From: a virus
Length of the DNA: 64,000 nt
Virus record (IMG/VR): IMGVR_UViG_3300008108_000067
Span: 26,890 to 90,889 of that record
Strand: one strand, 5' to 3'
The notes below the pieces were generated by a model, which searched no databases, had not been told where the DNA came from, and saw nothing but the letters and a program-made list of their open reading frames with translations. This document shows, piece after piece, positions 17,396 to 27,740 of the stretch (the stretch's first letter is position 1; each line of letters starts with the position of its first letter). A program made the translations under genes and the position numbers.

Positions 17396-20300
17396 TTAGT
17401 TCACATTTAGGTTAATTCCACCCAAACTTTCTTCTTCTTGTAGAATGTTTGGAGATACCGTTAACGTGGTACCTGCGGTAAATGTAACTTCTACTGGTGA
17501 ACGTCCATCTGTTGTTGTGTCTTGCGTTTGTAAACATCCCAAATAATTTCTACGTTTGGTAGCCAATGCATTATCACGATAGAATTTATAATGTCTTGGC
17601 AAGTATCCAATGGGTAATTGGATAGGTGCTTCGATAGCGAAATAATTAAATGTAACAATAAATCCGTTTGTATACGTATTACCCGCTAATTCTTCAATCG
17701 TATAATATATAACTGGACTTGAACTACTTCCTTCGTCATTATTGATAAGGGTTACCGGAGGATATAATCCTACGTTTCTACTTACGGACCCATTTTCAAC
17801 TTTCATATCCAGTAATACACCGTGATTGTCCAATGGTTCTATTCCAAAGGCTCGATTTACGTCAGCATCACGAGAAGTCGAAGTATCATATAATCTTACA
17901 CGTATTGCTGGAAGTGGTACATCCGCTACACCAACGTTTACAGAAAATAGTGTTGCTAGTGCCTGTAATCTGACCAATCCAGTAGTTCTACTATTTGCTG
18001 CGACAGATCCTAGTGTCAATTTGGTACTGTATCGTTTTGGTTCTACGATAGGACGATTAATTGATACTCTGGTAGTTGGTAATTCAAATACCGATTCGTT
18101 ACCACTAGCTTTATTAACGTCGAAAATAATACGATACGGAGTCTGGACCGCCTTCCCTCTATAAAACACAGGTACCCATCGGTTTTGATCAAGCGATGGA
18201 TAATTGTATGATACGGACGGTGCATCTTGGGCTATATATCTAAATAGTTTACCATTTGCCGTTTTTGCCGAACCGTTGGTTGCCCCGTACTGTACTACAA
18301 CATCATTTTTATTATATGTTGTTCCAAATGACCACGTTGCGGCAGCTCCCGACAAGAAATTTAATTGGTTTAATCCAATAATTTCTTTATAAACAGTTTC
18401 AAAATTATAAATACCATTATTTTTGATATAATAATTTGCTACGCTATAGTCAGTTAAATCTGTTCTTGGTGGAATTACATTAATAATGTTTGCTTGGTTA
18501 ATGTTTTCACTAACACCAATCAAGTCACCAATATCAATTATATTACCAGCTTTGTATCCGATAGCCATTTCTTCAGCTTCTCGTAACGACAATCCGGCGT
18601 ATTTACGCAAGTACTGTATGTAACTTATCTTTTCTACATCCGAATCAAATAATGCAAAGTCGGACGATACGGATTCAGAAACAATCGTACTACGCGTGGT
18701 TCCTTCATAATAATTGAAATCACCACGAACAGTTCCACCAGGAGCTTCAATGGATACCCCATTTAATAATCCTGTGAGAATTTCCCCCATAGGCATTGAT
18801 TGCGTTATATGGAGAGTATTTGCATTGTATGTCGAATACAATCCAGAACCAGTAACTTGCGTCGGGCTGAATCGTGCGTTAAAGGTTAGATTTGCATCAC
18901 CCGTTGGAACTGTATACGAATTTATATTAAATCTGGTGTTGTAATCCGTATAGAAGGCCACCTGGTTAGTGATTCCACTAGCCGATGGTATCTTTGCCTC
19001 TGTTGACAGTGTGATGTCAAAATCACGTGCGTATGTACGTTCAGTGTTAGCAAATCTACTATTTCTTCTAGTGTTCGCACCACTTAATTTTACAGGTTTT
19101 TCAGCTGTTAGTTTTTTGCGTTCGAGAATATTTGGTTCAATTACTATACCAGTAGCTAAAATAGTTTTTGCTGGTACCAATTGACTTGCTTGTTCAAATA
19201 ATGTCGGTGCTAACTCATCAAAGAAACGTACGAATTGTGGTATATTAACTGTGGCGTTATAATATTGTTTATAATAGTTTTGTAGTGCCTCTATGTCTGC
19301 GTACTTTGATTTGTAACGAGTACCATACCCAACACGACTATTAACGTCAACATTACCCAATGCACGAATTAATAAATTATTAACCGCATCGGTTGGTGAT
19401 ACGAAGAATCCTAAATAACTCTTCGATTGCTGTTGTTTTCTACGTGTTTCGTTATCAACAATACTCTTCTTTCTATGGAGTATTAGTTCACCACCAGGTG
19501 AAACCTCAGTAAATACTGGTGGTGGTGCGATGATAATTTTGTTACTTCCGTATGAGTATGCTCCCGTGTTAGTAGTGTATTGACGAATTTTTCTACTTAC
19601 ACGAGTCATGCTGTATGGATATACAGATTTATTTTCAAATCCTACTGCTATAATATTTGTGATATTTGGTAGTAGTGATAATGTAGGATCGGACACACCA
19701 TCTTTATTTCTGTATGGTGATTCATTTGGAATACTTCCTGACGATAGATTTTTTGGTGTGTGGAAGGACATACGAACCCACAAACTTTCTACCGGTGATG
19801 TGTAGTCATTACCTACAAAACTACCAGGGTCTAGTACCTGTGCCTTAAACACAGAGTCACTTATCTGTTCACCCCACACACGAACTTCGTCAATGTATCC
19901 ACCAAAATTATTTAGACTTAGTGAACCAGAACCACCCAAGTAAAAGTTTTTTGTTAATGGCCATGCATCTCGTAAGTAAGAACCCGTGGTGCTCATACTG
20001 GACGAGAATAGTATTTGTTCACCGTCTGATTGTGCAACTTGTAGATTTACACTTGATGTACTGTATCTAAGCATTACATCAAAATAATCTTCTGTATCAA
20101 ACATATCTGCGTAACTACTACTTAATAAAACTTCTCCAATATTATCAGTTACTTCGATACGCCCATATGGTGATGATGCGGATGGATGTGTTGCAAGTTT
20201 AACGATCCACGATCCTGATGGTGATGCTGTGTCACCGACACCCAACGTGGTAGTTTGTTTAATAGAATTATTAAATCTAAATTGTAATGTACCTACTGGT

Positions 20301-22333
20301 CGGTTTGAGGCAGACATTGGTAATACAAGATACGATCCTGTATTAAAATTCAATGCGTTTGTAACTTCATCAAATATTTCGAAACTACCAGTTGTAGTTG
20401 TGTCGGTTTCTCTAATACCGACAACTTGTTCATTCAATCCAAAAATACTAAGTAGTGCTTTTAATGCGTTGGCAGTACCACGGGTTTTGTTGAGGTACGG
20501 TCCATTGTGAAGAAAACGTTTCCAGAGTTCTGTTGTTGATTCACGTTTTTTCGTTATATCCGTATCTGTTGTAAAGTTGTATAGTGACGCTGCAGCGTTT
20601 GGATTAGTTAATGACAATCCAAATGATTTTGCAACATCCCATACCAAATCTTGTGACAAACCAGTAGTTGCGGTAACTTGTCTATCGTAAATTCTTGGTA
20701 AATGGTCAATGTATAGTTTTACATTATCAAAGAAATGACCAATTAAATTTGTGAACTTTATAAATTCTTGTGAATTTACATCATCGTGGAGATATAATGG
20801 TATTCCTCTGGACATTAGGTTTGCATTATTTTCATCATATCTTTGTGCAATTGCAGACTGTTCTTCGTACCAAGCAGTCGCTTGTGCACTGGTTGGAAGA
20901 TATATGGTTCCGTCAGTATCTTTCTTTGGCCACGTTCCATCTGCATGGTATTCTGTACCATTTAATTGCCAGTACACACTTGCACTGTATGCACTTCCAG
21001 ATTGATAGAAAAGATAACGTTCGTACCCATCAAATCCACGAATAATATTTTCAATTTCCAACGCTGCTGTTTTTGAACCTTCTACAAGATACAACGATGC
21101 AGATGGTATCTCATCTGGTGAGTAAATGGTAAGTATTGAACCAGTAGATACAGTTATTGATCCTGAATCGGTGACTAGTACAGGACTTGCGTATGTGGTA
21201 TTGGTATTGATAACCACATCCGTATCAATAATCGTTGCTTCACTACCAAAAATTGAACTTGATGCAAGTCCAGCAATAAATCTTGATGAATTTTCTAATT
21301 CACGTATTTTTGTTAATTTTTGTCTAAATGTTTGTAGTCTTAATTGGGCAGAACTATACGTTATAAAATTTGCATAATTCGTATAATCTACATTCAACTC
21401 TGCTGATCTATAATCATCCGTATACCATTTACGTAATATATCATCTTCAAACGTGTATCCACCGTAATTATCTGCCGACCCTGTTAGGTTAATTCCTAGG
21501 GTAGCTAATGTTTGATTTGATACCGTGTGATTATAGATGTTTAGTAATTCAGTATCCGTTATAAAACTTCTTGGTTGCGTATTCTTTGGACGTAACCACA
21601 ACGATGTATCTGGTTGTGGGAGTAATTCAAATTTAATTGTATCTGCTATTGGATTTGCAACTTCACGACTGATGAATACATTATTACCGACATCTAATTC
21701 AAAGTCGAGCGGAGATAATAATTTAACCAATAACTTACTAGGATCGTTTGGATCTAACTTCCAGTTAGTTAACAACCGTTGAGTATCTTCACCAAAATTT
21801 AATAATGTCTTTAAAAATCTATCTCTATCAAAATATTGATTTACTCTGTTAGAAACTTCATCCGTAATTACTTTTACCAACGCAGCACGTAAAGGTACTT
21901 CAACGGGGTCATATCCAGAAATATTAATATTTAACGGAATAGTTTTTTCAGAAACAATCGCATCTTCTGCAAATATTGTAACTACAACTGGTAGGGTTTT
22001 TGTTGATCCTACTAATGGTGGTAATGTTCCCAATACTGTAACAGGTGGTTGTGCTGCAACGTATTGGGCAGTTGAACTAAAATTTGATGGTGACGGTGCA
22101 GGATTTGGCATACCTCGTAGTAAAACACCACCTGGTGTTGCCTGTTCACCACCAGTTAATTCACCACTTCGATATTGTTGTATTAAATCTGTTTGATCTG
22201 CTCGTATAAATACAACACCACCAACAGCCGTAGGCACAGCTACGGCGTCTGGATAATCTCGTCCTATAAAAGAATTTGCTTCTTTTAATGATTGTATTTC
22301 CGAATTACTTAGTGGTATGTATTCGTTTGCCAT
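17396..22333 (-). CDS. Giant tail/baseplate protein with LamG-like and CBM-like domains
   Basis: 1645 residues, the largest gene here. The N-terminal half carries a segment typical of large tail proteins of marine phages (YANFITYSSAQLRLQTFRQK, about 310-335). Residues about 670-830 look like a LamG/concanavalin-type beta-sandwich (GTLQFRFNNS, GGYIDEVRVWGEQIS). Around 1335-1375 there is a WSFGTTYNKNDVVVQYG...W pattern like carbohydrate-binding modules of the CBM5/12 type. It may act as a baseplate wedge or adhesin with glycan-binding parts. Domain calls are by pattern only. It sits directly downstream of the NYNP-repeat protein. Confidence 0.75.
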   Translation of the reverse strand: MANEYIPLSNSEIQSLKEANSFIGRDYPDAVAVPTAVGGVVFIRADQTDLIQQYRSGELTGGEQATPGGVLLRGMPNPAPSPSNFSSTAQYVAAQPPVTVLGTLPPLVGSTKTLPVVVTIFAEDAIVSEKTIPLNINISGYDPVEVPLRAALVKVITDEVSNRVNQYFDRDRFLKTLLNFGEDTQRLLTNWKLDPNDPSKLLVKLLSPLDFELDVGNNVFISREVANPIADTIKFELLPQPDTSLWLRPKNTQPRSFITDTELLNIYNHTVSNQTLATLGINLTGSADNYGGYTFEDDILRKWYTDDYRSAELNVDYTNYANFITYSSAQLRLQTFRQKLTKIRELENSSRFIAGLASSSIFGSEATIIDTDVVINTNTTYASPVLVTDSGSITVSTGSILTIYSPDEIPSASLYLVEGSKTAALEIENIIRGFDGYERYLFYQSGSAYSASVYWQLNGTEYHADGTWPKKDTDGTIYLPTSAQATAWYEEQSAIAQRYDENNANLMSRGIPLYLHDDVNSQEFIKFTNLIGHFFDNVKLYIDHLPRIYDRQVTATTGLSQDLVWDVAKSFGLSLTNPNAAASLYNFTTDTDITKKRESTTELWKRFLHNGPYLNKTRGTANALKALLSIFGLNEQVVGIRETDTTTTGSFEIFDEVTNALNFNTGSYLVLPMSASNRPVGTLQFRFNNSIKQTTTLGVGDTASPSGSWIVKLATHPSASSPYGRIEVTDNIGEVLLSSSYADMFDTEDYFDVMLRYSTSSVNLQVAQSDGEQILFSSSMSTTGSYLRDAWPLTKNFYLGGSGSLSLNNFGGYIDEVRVWGEQISDSVFKAQVLDPGSFVGNDYTSPVESLWVRMSFHTPKNLSSGSIPNESPYRNKDGVSDPTLSLLPNITNIIAVGFENKSVYPYSMTRVSRKIRQYTTNTGAYSYGSNKIIIAPPPVFTEVSPGGELILHRKKSIVDNETRRKQQQSKSYLGFFVSPTDAVNNLLIRALGNVDVNSRVGYGTRYKSKYADIEALQNYYKQYYNATVNIPQFVRFFDELAPTLFEQASQLVPAKTILATGIVIEPNILERKKLTAEKPVKLSGANTRRNSRFANTERTYARDFDITLSTEAKIPSASGITNQVAFYTDYNTRFNINSYTVPTGDANLTFNARFSPTQVTGSGLYSTYNANTLHITQSMPMGEILTGLLNGVSIEAPGGTVRGDFNYYEGTTRSTIVSESVSSDFALFDSDVEKISYIQYLRKYAGLSLREAEEMAIGYKAGNIIDIGDLIGVSENINQANIINVIPPRTDLTDYSVANYYIKNNGIYNFETVYKEIIGLNQLNFLSGAAATWSFGTTYNKNDVVVQYGATNGSAKTANGKLFRYIAQDAPSVSYNYPSLDQNRWVPVFYRGKAVQTPYRIIFDVNKASGNESVFELPTTRVSINRPIVEPKRYSTKLTLGSVAANSRTTGLVRLQALATLFSVNVGVADVPLPAIRVRLYDTSTSRDADVNRAFGIEPLDNHGVLLDMKVENGSVSRNVGLYPPVTLINNDEGSSSSPVIYYTIEELAGNTYTNGFIVTFNYFAIEAPIQLPIGYLPRHYKFYRDNALATKRRNYLGCLQTQDTTTDGRSPVEVTFTAGTTLTVSPNILQEEESLGGINLNVN

Positions 22334-22339
22334 ATAATC

Positions 22340-23869
22340 TTAGAATTGGTTGGATGTATTTCTGTCATCACCGAAGTTTCTATTTCCATCATCATCAATG
22401 GTAATTGGACCACCACCGCCACCACGGCCTACATTACGATTGTTGAAATCATCAACGGTAGTTCTAGGCCCATCGGTACGTGGACCTGTGCGTGGTCTGA
22501 TACATACGCCCAAGTTTCCACCGACACCATCACCGTCATCACATACTAATCCTGGACAGCAGCTTCCTGAATCACATGCTTCACCTTCTTCCAAGCATCG
22601 CGTTTCATATCTACACGTTCCATTATCTCTTACAGCGTAAGGATTGTAGTTTATAGCAGATTTGTCCATACAACCAGTTACATAAATACACGAACCATCA
22701 TTTTGTGTTGCATCGGGATTATAATTGGTTGCTTGTTGATCTGTACATCCTACACGTGCAGGAGTTCCTGTGTATTCATCTGAACACGATTCACGACATC
22801 CGCCAACAAAAGTATCTTGAATTAATCGACAGACATTTGTGTATGATGGATCCTGATTGACCGGTAATCCTGTTTGTGTAATTTTACCAATTTCCAAACA
22901 CGGTTCTATTTTTTTATCATATGTACAACACGAATTATTTACACATGGTTCTATATTATCACCTTGTACGTAATTATTTGCTAGCGGATCTGTACATCCT
23001 GTAAATTTACATGTGTTATTATCTTTTTCCGCTCGTCTATCGTAATTAAACGCAAATGGATTTGTACATCCAAAAATGTATTGAATACACGTACCATTAT
23101 CTAGTACAGCACTAGGATCATAATTTTTTGCATTTCTGTCCGTACATCCTTGTATTACTGGTGGTAATGGATCAGTTCCTCTGTATTGACAGCAACCTTC
23201 ACATGAAGTATTTGCATCTGCATTGTAATTTTCTGCATTAATGTCTCTACAACCAATTACTCGTGCAATACAACTTCCATCATCTTGTGTCGCATTTTGA
23301 TTATAGTTAATAGCATTTACATTAGTACATCCGAGCACTCCTGGTAGTGGTGGTGCTACGAATTGACAGCTACCATCTTCCATATTTGCACGTGGATTAT
23401 AATTTAATGCATTAATATTTGTACAACCAAATATTTTTGGTATACATGTACCATCATTACTTGTAGCTTGCGGATTATAGTTCATTGCACTTGCATCGGT
23501 ACATCCGAATACTACCGGCGGAGCAGGTGGAGGAGGAGGCGGTGGTGGTGGGGGTGGTACCGGAATAACAACTGGAACTGCGTTAACGACGAAATTTAAT
23601 GAATTTGTCAATACACCAACAGGATATGTTTCCAATGGCGCAGTTTGAAACGTCACAGTTAGTACTGTACTTTGATTTGGTGCCAACTCAATTCTACTTG
23701 GTGAAACCGAAGCACCTTCTAAATTAGTGGATATATCTGCGGTTAAACTATAATTGGTCGCAATATTTGTAGCCGTAACATTAATCCCCGAAATAGAACG
23801 AGATCTTAACTTGTACGGTACAACTAATTGTGTCTGTGACAGTTGTAGGAAATCTGCTGCGTTTGCCAT
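22340..23869 (-). CDS. NYNP Cys-rich repeat protein with polyproline linker and knottin-like end
   Basis: 509 residues. Residues 1-100 look like an Ig-like beta-sandwich (FLQLSQTQLVVPYKLRSRSI). A pure proline stretch follows (about 104-116). Then come nine repeats of the GCTDxxAxNYNPxAxxDDGSC type; repeats 4 and 7 are variant with extra Cys pairs. The last 80 residues hold a six-Cys knottin-like block (CDSGSCCPGLVCDDGD) and a Gly/Asp/Asn-rich tail. Such repeats are frequent in secreted proteins of marine bacteria and in some phage tails; each is probably a disulphide- or Ca-stabilised unit. A role as an extracellular tail fibre is inferred. Confidence 0.85.
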   Translation of the reverse strand: MANAADFLQLSQTQLVVPYKLRSRSISGINVTATNIATNYSLTADISTNLEGASVSPSRIELAPNQSTVLTVTFQTAPLETYPVGVLTNSLNFVVNAVPVVIPVPPPPPPPPPPPAPPVVFGCTDASAMNYNPQATSNDGTCIPKIFGCTNINALNYNPRANMEDGSCQFVAPPLPGVLGCTNVNAINYNQNATQDDGSCIARVIGCRDINAENYNADANTSCEGCCQYRGTDPLPPVIQGCTDRNAKNYDPSAVLDNGTCIQYIFGCTNPFAFNYDRRAEKDNNTCKFTGCTDPLANNYVQGDNIEPCVNNSCCTYDKKIEPCLEIGKITQTGLPVNQDPSYTNVCRLIQDTFVGGCRESCSDEYTGTPARVGCTDQQATNYNPDATQNDGSCIYVTGCMDKSAINYNPYAVRDNGTCRYETRCLEEGEACDSGSCCPGLVCDDGDGVGGNLGVCIRPRTGPRTDGPRTTVDDFNNRNVGRGGGGGPITIDDDGNRNFGDDRNTSNQF

Positions 23870-23877
23870 ATGTTACC

Positions 23878-24756
23878 TCAAATATATCTAATTTGATTTT
23901 GAGTAAATAGATTAATATTGTTGTTTGTTAGAGCATTATCAATTGCTTTTTCGATAATTGCAACAATTTCGTTTTCTTGTAATCTATCAAATTGTTTTGA
24001 ACTTCTTGTAACTTCCAATAAATTTATGAACTCATCATAAATAGCTGCTGATATGAATTCTATGGTAAGATTTAGGTTATCTGGGAGTTCTGCTTCCAAA
24101 TTTGTTAACTGCGCCACTATGTCGGGATTTAAATCTTCCAAAAATTCATTTATTTTTGCTACGTATTCATTAATCTGTGCTTGTTCGTCTGGTGTCTGTG
24201 TGATTATATCGTTTTGACCGACGCCGATTGTACCACCCACCAACCCTGCAGCAAGAACTCGTGGTACACTTGGTTCCACAAATTCAAATAATTCACCTTG
24301 CTCAACCTCTGTAAATGCCGTGTTGAATCCTAAACGTAACTCCGTGCGTGATGGAGATACTTCTTCGATAGTCATTTTTCTATCGGTGTATGTACCAATT
24401 TCATCCGAAAATAAGTTGATAATAGTGGTGTATGTGCCAGGAGGAATTATTAATCCCAATTCCTTCTGTACTCGTGTCATGTTAATAATTATTTTTTCAT
24501 CTTTACTATTGTCAGGTAATAACACCGTTTTTGCACTGATTATTCCCGAACTTACTGGTATGAGTACCGACCCCACCAAATTATTCACCGAATCGTAAAA
24601 ATGCATCTCAATATTATCATCTATATCGAATCCAAATTCTGCCGGTAATCTACCTTCAATTATATCAATATCCGATTCGGATTCTGCAATACGAGAAATT
24701 GGAAATGACTGTGGTTTGTTTGGTATTACTTGTACGTAGTTTGTTTGATTTGGCAT
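23878..24756 (-). CDS. Structural-cluster protein, hypothetical
   Basis: 292 residues. The N-terminal half is beta-rich (MPNQTNYVQVIPNKPQSFPI, NIEMHFYDSVNNLVGSVLIP), the C-terminal half helical and acidic. No enzyme motif. It lies between the NYNP-repeat protein and another structural protein with gaps of 3-8 nt, so it is in the same operon and is likely a virion protein or a tail assembly factor. Confidence 0.6.
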   Translation of the reverse strand: MPNQTNYVQVIPNKPQSFPISRIAESESDIDIIEGRLPAEFGFDIDDNIEMHFYDSVNNLVGSVLIPVSSGIISAKTVLLPDNSKDEKIIINMTRVQKELGLIIPPGTYTTIINLFSDEIGTYTDRKMTIEEVSPSRTELRLGFNTAFTEVEQGELFEFVEPSVPRVLAAGLVGGTIGVGQNDIITQTPDEQAQINEYVAKINEFLEDLNPDIVAQLTNLEAELPDNLNLTIEFISAAIYDEFINLLEVTRSSKQFDRLQENEIVAIIEKAIDNALTNNNINLFTQNQIRYI

Positions 24757-24759
24757 AGA

Positions 24760-25980
24760 TTAACAATCCTTCGCTAAAATATCTTCTAATTTTTTCTTTG
24801 TTTCTCTCAAACTAATTAAAATTTCATTTTTAGTCATACCAACAGTTGTTCTGCCTAGTAGTGATTCGGTTATACGACCAGGAGCTAAAGGTAAAGCCAA
24901 CACAGAACCTAGTAATTGTCCTGCAACACCTGCTTTAGATGCCACTCGTGTAATAGCGCCTGCTGCTCTAGCAAATATACCAACTTTTTGTTTTTTCTTA
25001 CCGTATCCAGGAATTGGCCCGTTTGATGCTTCTTGCTTAGCAATTTCTTCATCAATTGTTTTAAGTTTTTCTTCAATATCGGTACGTTTAACAGTACGTT
25101 GTGATTTTTTACCAATGCCCAAGAATCCTTTCTTTCCGTTAGCAACAATAATTTCTTTACATTGTCCATCTTCATTATACTTAGATTCTGCCTGGACTGT
25201 TTCTTCTACCGCTTGTATACCACTATTCAATAATGTAATTGCTTGATTAATAGTGTTGATACCACTGGCTTTTCCGGCAACTAGTGGTAATCGTTGAATT
25301 AAATCTTCTTCCAATACTTCTGGTGTAGGATCAATAATATCTTCGGCACCATCGGTTTGTCCATAATCATCAGTTAATCCAACAATGTCAAGTGCACTGA
25401 GTTCATCAAATTCTTCGGGTGACAATATTGCTTCTGGTTCTGGGTCTTGTGCATTAAGTGCTGATGCAAATCCTTCGTCAAGTGCCGTATCAATTGCTTC
25501 GTTAGCTTCATTAATTGCATCTTCATCACCAGCATCAAGTGCAGCATTTAAATCGTCAAGTGACAATGCTGCCTGTAATGCAGCATCACGTTGTTGTCGT
25601 AATGAATCAAGAGTTGTATCGTCTGGTAATGCCAAATCATCTGTAATTTCTTGAAAGAAATTATCTATTGGAACTACTTGATACATGTCACGCACAACAG
25701 AATTTGGATAATATTGTGGTGTGGTGATATCTGTTGCACCGATTGGTAGTTTCACCACTGGAACGTTATTGGCCGTACGTTCCACCATACTTTCACTTGG
25801 TAATCCCAAAACGTCTGATCTACTAGTAGCAATATATCTTGGTGTAAAAAATTGTGTTTCGGCAGTAAATGATACTACTTCACCATCACTTAGTGGAATA
25901 CGTAGTGTTAAATCAGATGACCCTGTGACGAAATCCGGAGCTTCTACAACAGTCTTATCTATTACCGTTAATATTGGCAT
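24760..25980 (-). CDS. Structural-cluster protein, hypothetical
   Basis: 406 residues. Residues 1-130 are beta-rich, 130-230 very acidic with Ala/Asp/Glu repeats (LDAGDEDAINEANEAIDTAL), and 290-400 basic and helical with a Gly/Leu/Ala stretch that could touch a membrane (VAGQLLGSVLALPLAPGRI). Charge asymmetry is notable. No known domain. Co-transcribed with tail genes; possible tail or injection protein, but this is a guess. Confidence 0.6.
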   Translation of the reverse strand: MPILTVIDKTVVEAPDFVTGSSDLTLRIPLSDGEVVSFTAETQFFTPRYIATSRSDVLGLPSESMVERTANNVPVVKLPIGATDITTPQYYPNSVVRDMYQVVPIDNFFQEITDDLALPDDTTLDSLRQQRDAALQAALSLDDLNAALDAGDEDAINEANEAIDTALDEGFASALNAQDPEPEAILSPEEFDELSALDIVGLTDDYGQTDGAEDIIDPTPEVLEEDLIQRLPLVAGKASGINTINQAITLLNSGIQAVEETVQAESKYNEDGQCKEIIVANGKKGFLGIGKKSQRTVKRTDIEEKLKTIDEEIAKQEASNGPIPGYGKKKQKVGIFARAAGAITRVASKAGVAGQLLGSVLALPLAPGRITESLLGRTTVGMTKNEILISLRETKKKLEDILAKDC

Positions 25981-25981
25981 A

Positions 25982-26707
25982 TTATTTTACTTCCGTAACT
26001 GAAAGTTGTTTATCTACCACCGCACTTTGTAACTTCGCTAATTTATCCATATACCCTGCTCTTCGTAATAACTTAAATGCAAGATTCTCTGTGGAAAATT
26101 CTCCACCCAATTGTAATCCAGATTGTCTAAACTTACCCAACTTGTCACGAAACTTTTCAATTTTTTTATCCAATCCGTCAAGTTGGTCAGCTTGAAATTG
26201 TTTTACTAATTGATTAAACATTCCTACAAAATATTTTACCTTAGTCATTACATCTTGTTCATCATATGCGGGTGTTTCTTTCTTTGGTTCTTTAATCCAT
26301 TTGTCCTTCATTACACTATACAATCCAGTTGCAACGTGTGGTGAACTTTCATCTTCCGCATACACTTCCACATCGTATCCCTTAATTGTAATGTCGTGTT
26401 TGTCATTCCACTTTGATTTTGCCAACAAGAAAAACTGTGCTAATAGCTCCTTATCTTTTCCAAAATCAAACAATAAGTGAAGGTCAACATCGGAGTAATC
26501 TGAGTAGTTATAGTTTGCCAAACTTCCAGTAAATACGATGTCCTTGATTTTTGGTTTGTTTTCTAACTCAATACCATCATAGAACTCTTTTGCAATTCTC
26601 AAAAGAGCTTTACGAATAGATGGAGTAAGTTTGTTTTCAGGTGTCCAAAACTCTCTATTAAGGTCTGGTTGCACCTTGAACGTTTTAATCAAGTCATCAA
26701 ACGTCAT
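25982..26707 (-). CDS. Nucleotidyltransferase, DNA polymerase beta/MNT fold
   Basis: 241 residues. FTGSLANYNYSDYSDVDLHL (about 59-78) is the GSxxN...SDxDL active-site motif of the polymerase-beta nucleotidyltransferase fold, and YDVEVYAED (about 116-124) supplies the third acidic residue. The C-terminal half is helical. Members include minimal NTPases, tRNA- and antibiotic-modifying enzymes and toxin-antitoxin partners; the substrate here is unknown. It sits oddly among tail genes, as in several marine T4-like phages. Confidence 0.85.
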   Translation of the reverse strand: MTFDDLIKTFKVQPDLNREFWTPENKLTPSIRKALLRIAKEFYDGIELENKPKIKDIVFTGSLANYNYSDYSDVDLHLLFDFGKDKELLAQFFLLAKSKWNDKHDITIKGYDVEVYAEDESSPHVATGLYSVMKDKWIKEPKKETPAYDEQDVMTKVKYFVGMFNQLVKQFQADQLDGLDKKIEKFRDKLGKFRQSGLQLGGEFSTENLAFKLLRRAGYMDKLAKLQSAVVDKQLSVTEVK

Positions 26708-26708
26708 T

Positions 26709-27740
26709 TTACTTTACCAAGAATGTGAATATTTCGGGAATGATGTTCGTGTCATCAGTACCATTTTCAAGATGTAAATTTACTGTATAATATCTGTTCT
26801 TATATAATGGTGTGGTATCTAACACGAAATATGAACCCGTTGCATCACAACTTAATTTAGCATATTGGTCTGCTGGGTAAATTGTGGTTCCTGCTTGTTT
26901 ATCCACGACACTAAAATATGATGAAGTCGGTAAATAATATACATTTTTATATCGTAACGTTGCATCAAAATTCTTTTGTGGATACTTATCACGAACCACA
27001 AGTCTTACCTTTTCTTTTGATCCACGAACGTAATTTTCCTTTACATTTTTTGGAACTACAGCAATGTCATACGTATTTGGAACACGTTTTAAAGATCCTG
27101 TGGTAAACGTGGAATCATCCCACGCAATTTCCAAAACAGGTGCATGTACCGTGTGTGTTTGTTTGGAGAAGAATTTAATGTTTCCTTCGTTATTATAATC
27201 CGCCTCTGATGCGCTTGGAAACTTTAATACAAGTCCAGTCCAAGATAATGATTGTGAGATAATTGGTTGAATTATTGATGATACATCAATACGTAAGTCT
27301 TGTAACGGATATTCATTAAGAATTACACTAGACGATGGTGTTGTATAATAATCACCACCAGCGTTACTCCAAGATAGCGAGGTTGTTGCTTGTCTCCACG
27401 TTGCACCATCCCCAGCGTTTACAGTTTGTTGATTAAAATATCCACTACCTTCTGCCCACGACCCAGATACCTTTTGGATAATAATTTCTTGTGAATATGG
27501 AAGTTTATTTGCGTTTGCAATTTTTAAATTTAAATAGTACGATGCTGTTGGTGATATTGATGCACTATTTGGTAAATTAAAATTTAATAACGCACGTGCT
27601 GCACTACTAGAATATGCAATTTCTATATCTTCCGGCGCTGCTACTTTACCAACTTCTAAAATTTCATCCAACCCAGCATTATTGGTTGGAAAACGTTGAT
27701 ACAAAGTTGTATCTGCGGATGCGGTTAAAAATATTCTCAT
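26709..27740 (-). CDS. Structural protein with DNRLRE-like N-terminal domain
   Basis: 343 residues. The first 190 residues follow the DNRLRE/CBM96-like pattern (ADTTLYQRFPTNN, ARALLNFNLPN, VSGSWAEGSGY, LVLKFPSASEADYNNEGNIK), a beta-sandwich found in secreted and adhesive proteins. The C-terminal part is also beta-rich (FDATLRYKNVYYLPTSSYFS). Overlaps gp6 by 4 nt. Likely an exposed baseplate or fibre component. Confidence 0.75.
   Translation of the reverse strand: MRIFLTASADTTLYQRFPTNNAGLDEILEVGKVAAPEDIEIAYSSSAARALLNFNLPNSASISPTASYYLNLKIANANKLPYSQEIIIQKVSGSWAEGSGYFNQQTVNAGDGATWRQATTSLSWSNAGGDYYTTPSSSVILNEYPLQDLRIDVSSIIQPIISQSLSWTGLVLKFPSASEADYNNEGNIKFFSKQTHTVHAPVLEIAWDDSTFTTGSLKRVPNTYDIAVVPKNVKENYVRGSKEKVRLVVRDKYPQKNFDATLRYKNVYYLPTSSYFSVVDKQAGTTIYPADQYAKLSCDATGSYFVLDTTPLYKNRYYTVNLHLENGTDDTNIIPEIFTFLVK

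Noticed and set aside
22340-23869. CRISPR-like array
   Set aside because: Regular repeats are codons of a Cys-rich protein repeat; no non-coding direct repeats with spacers are present in the window.
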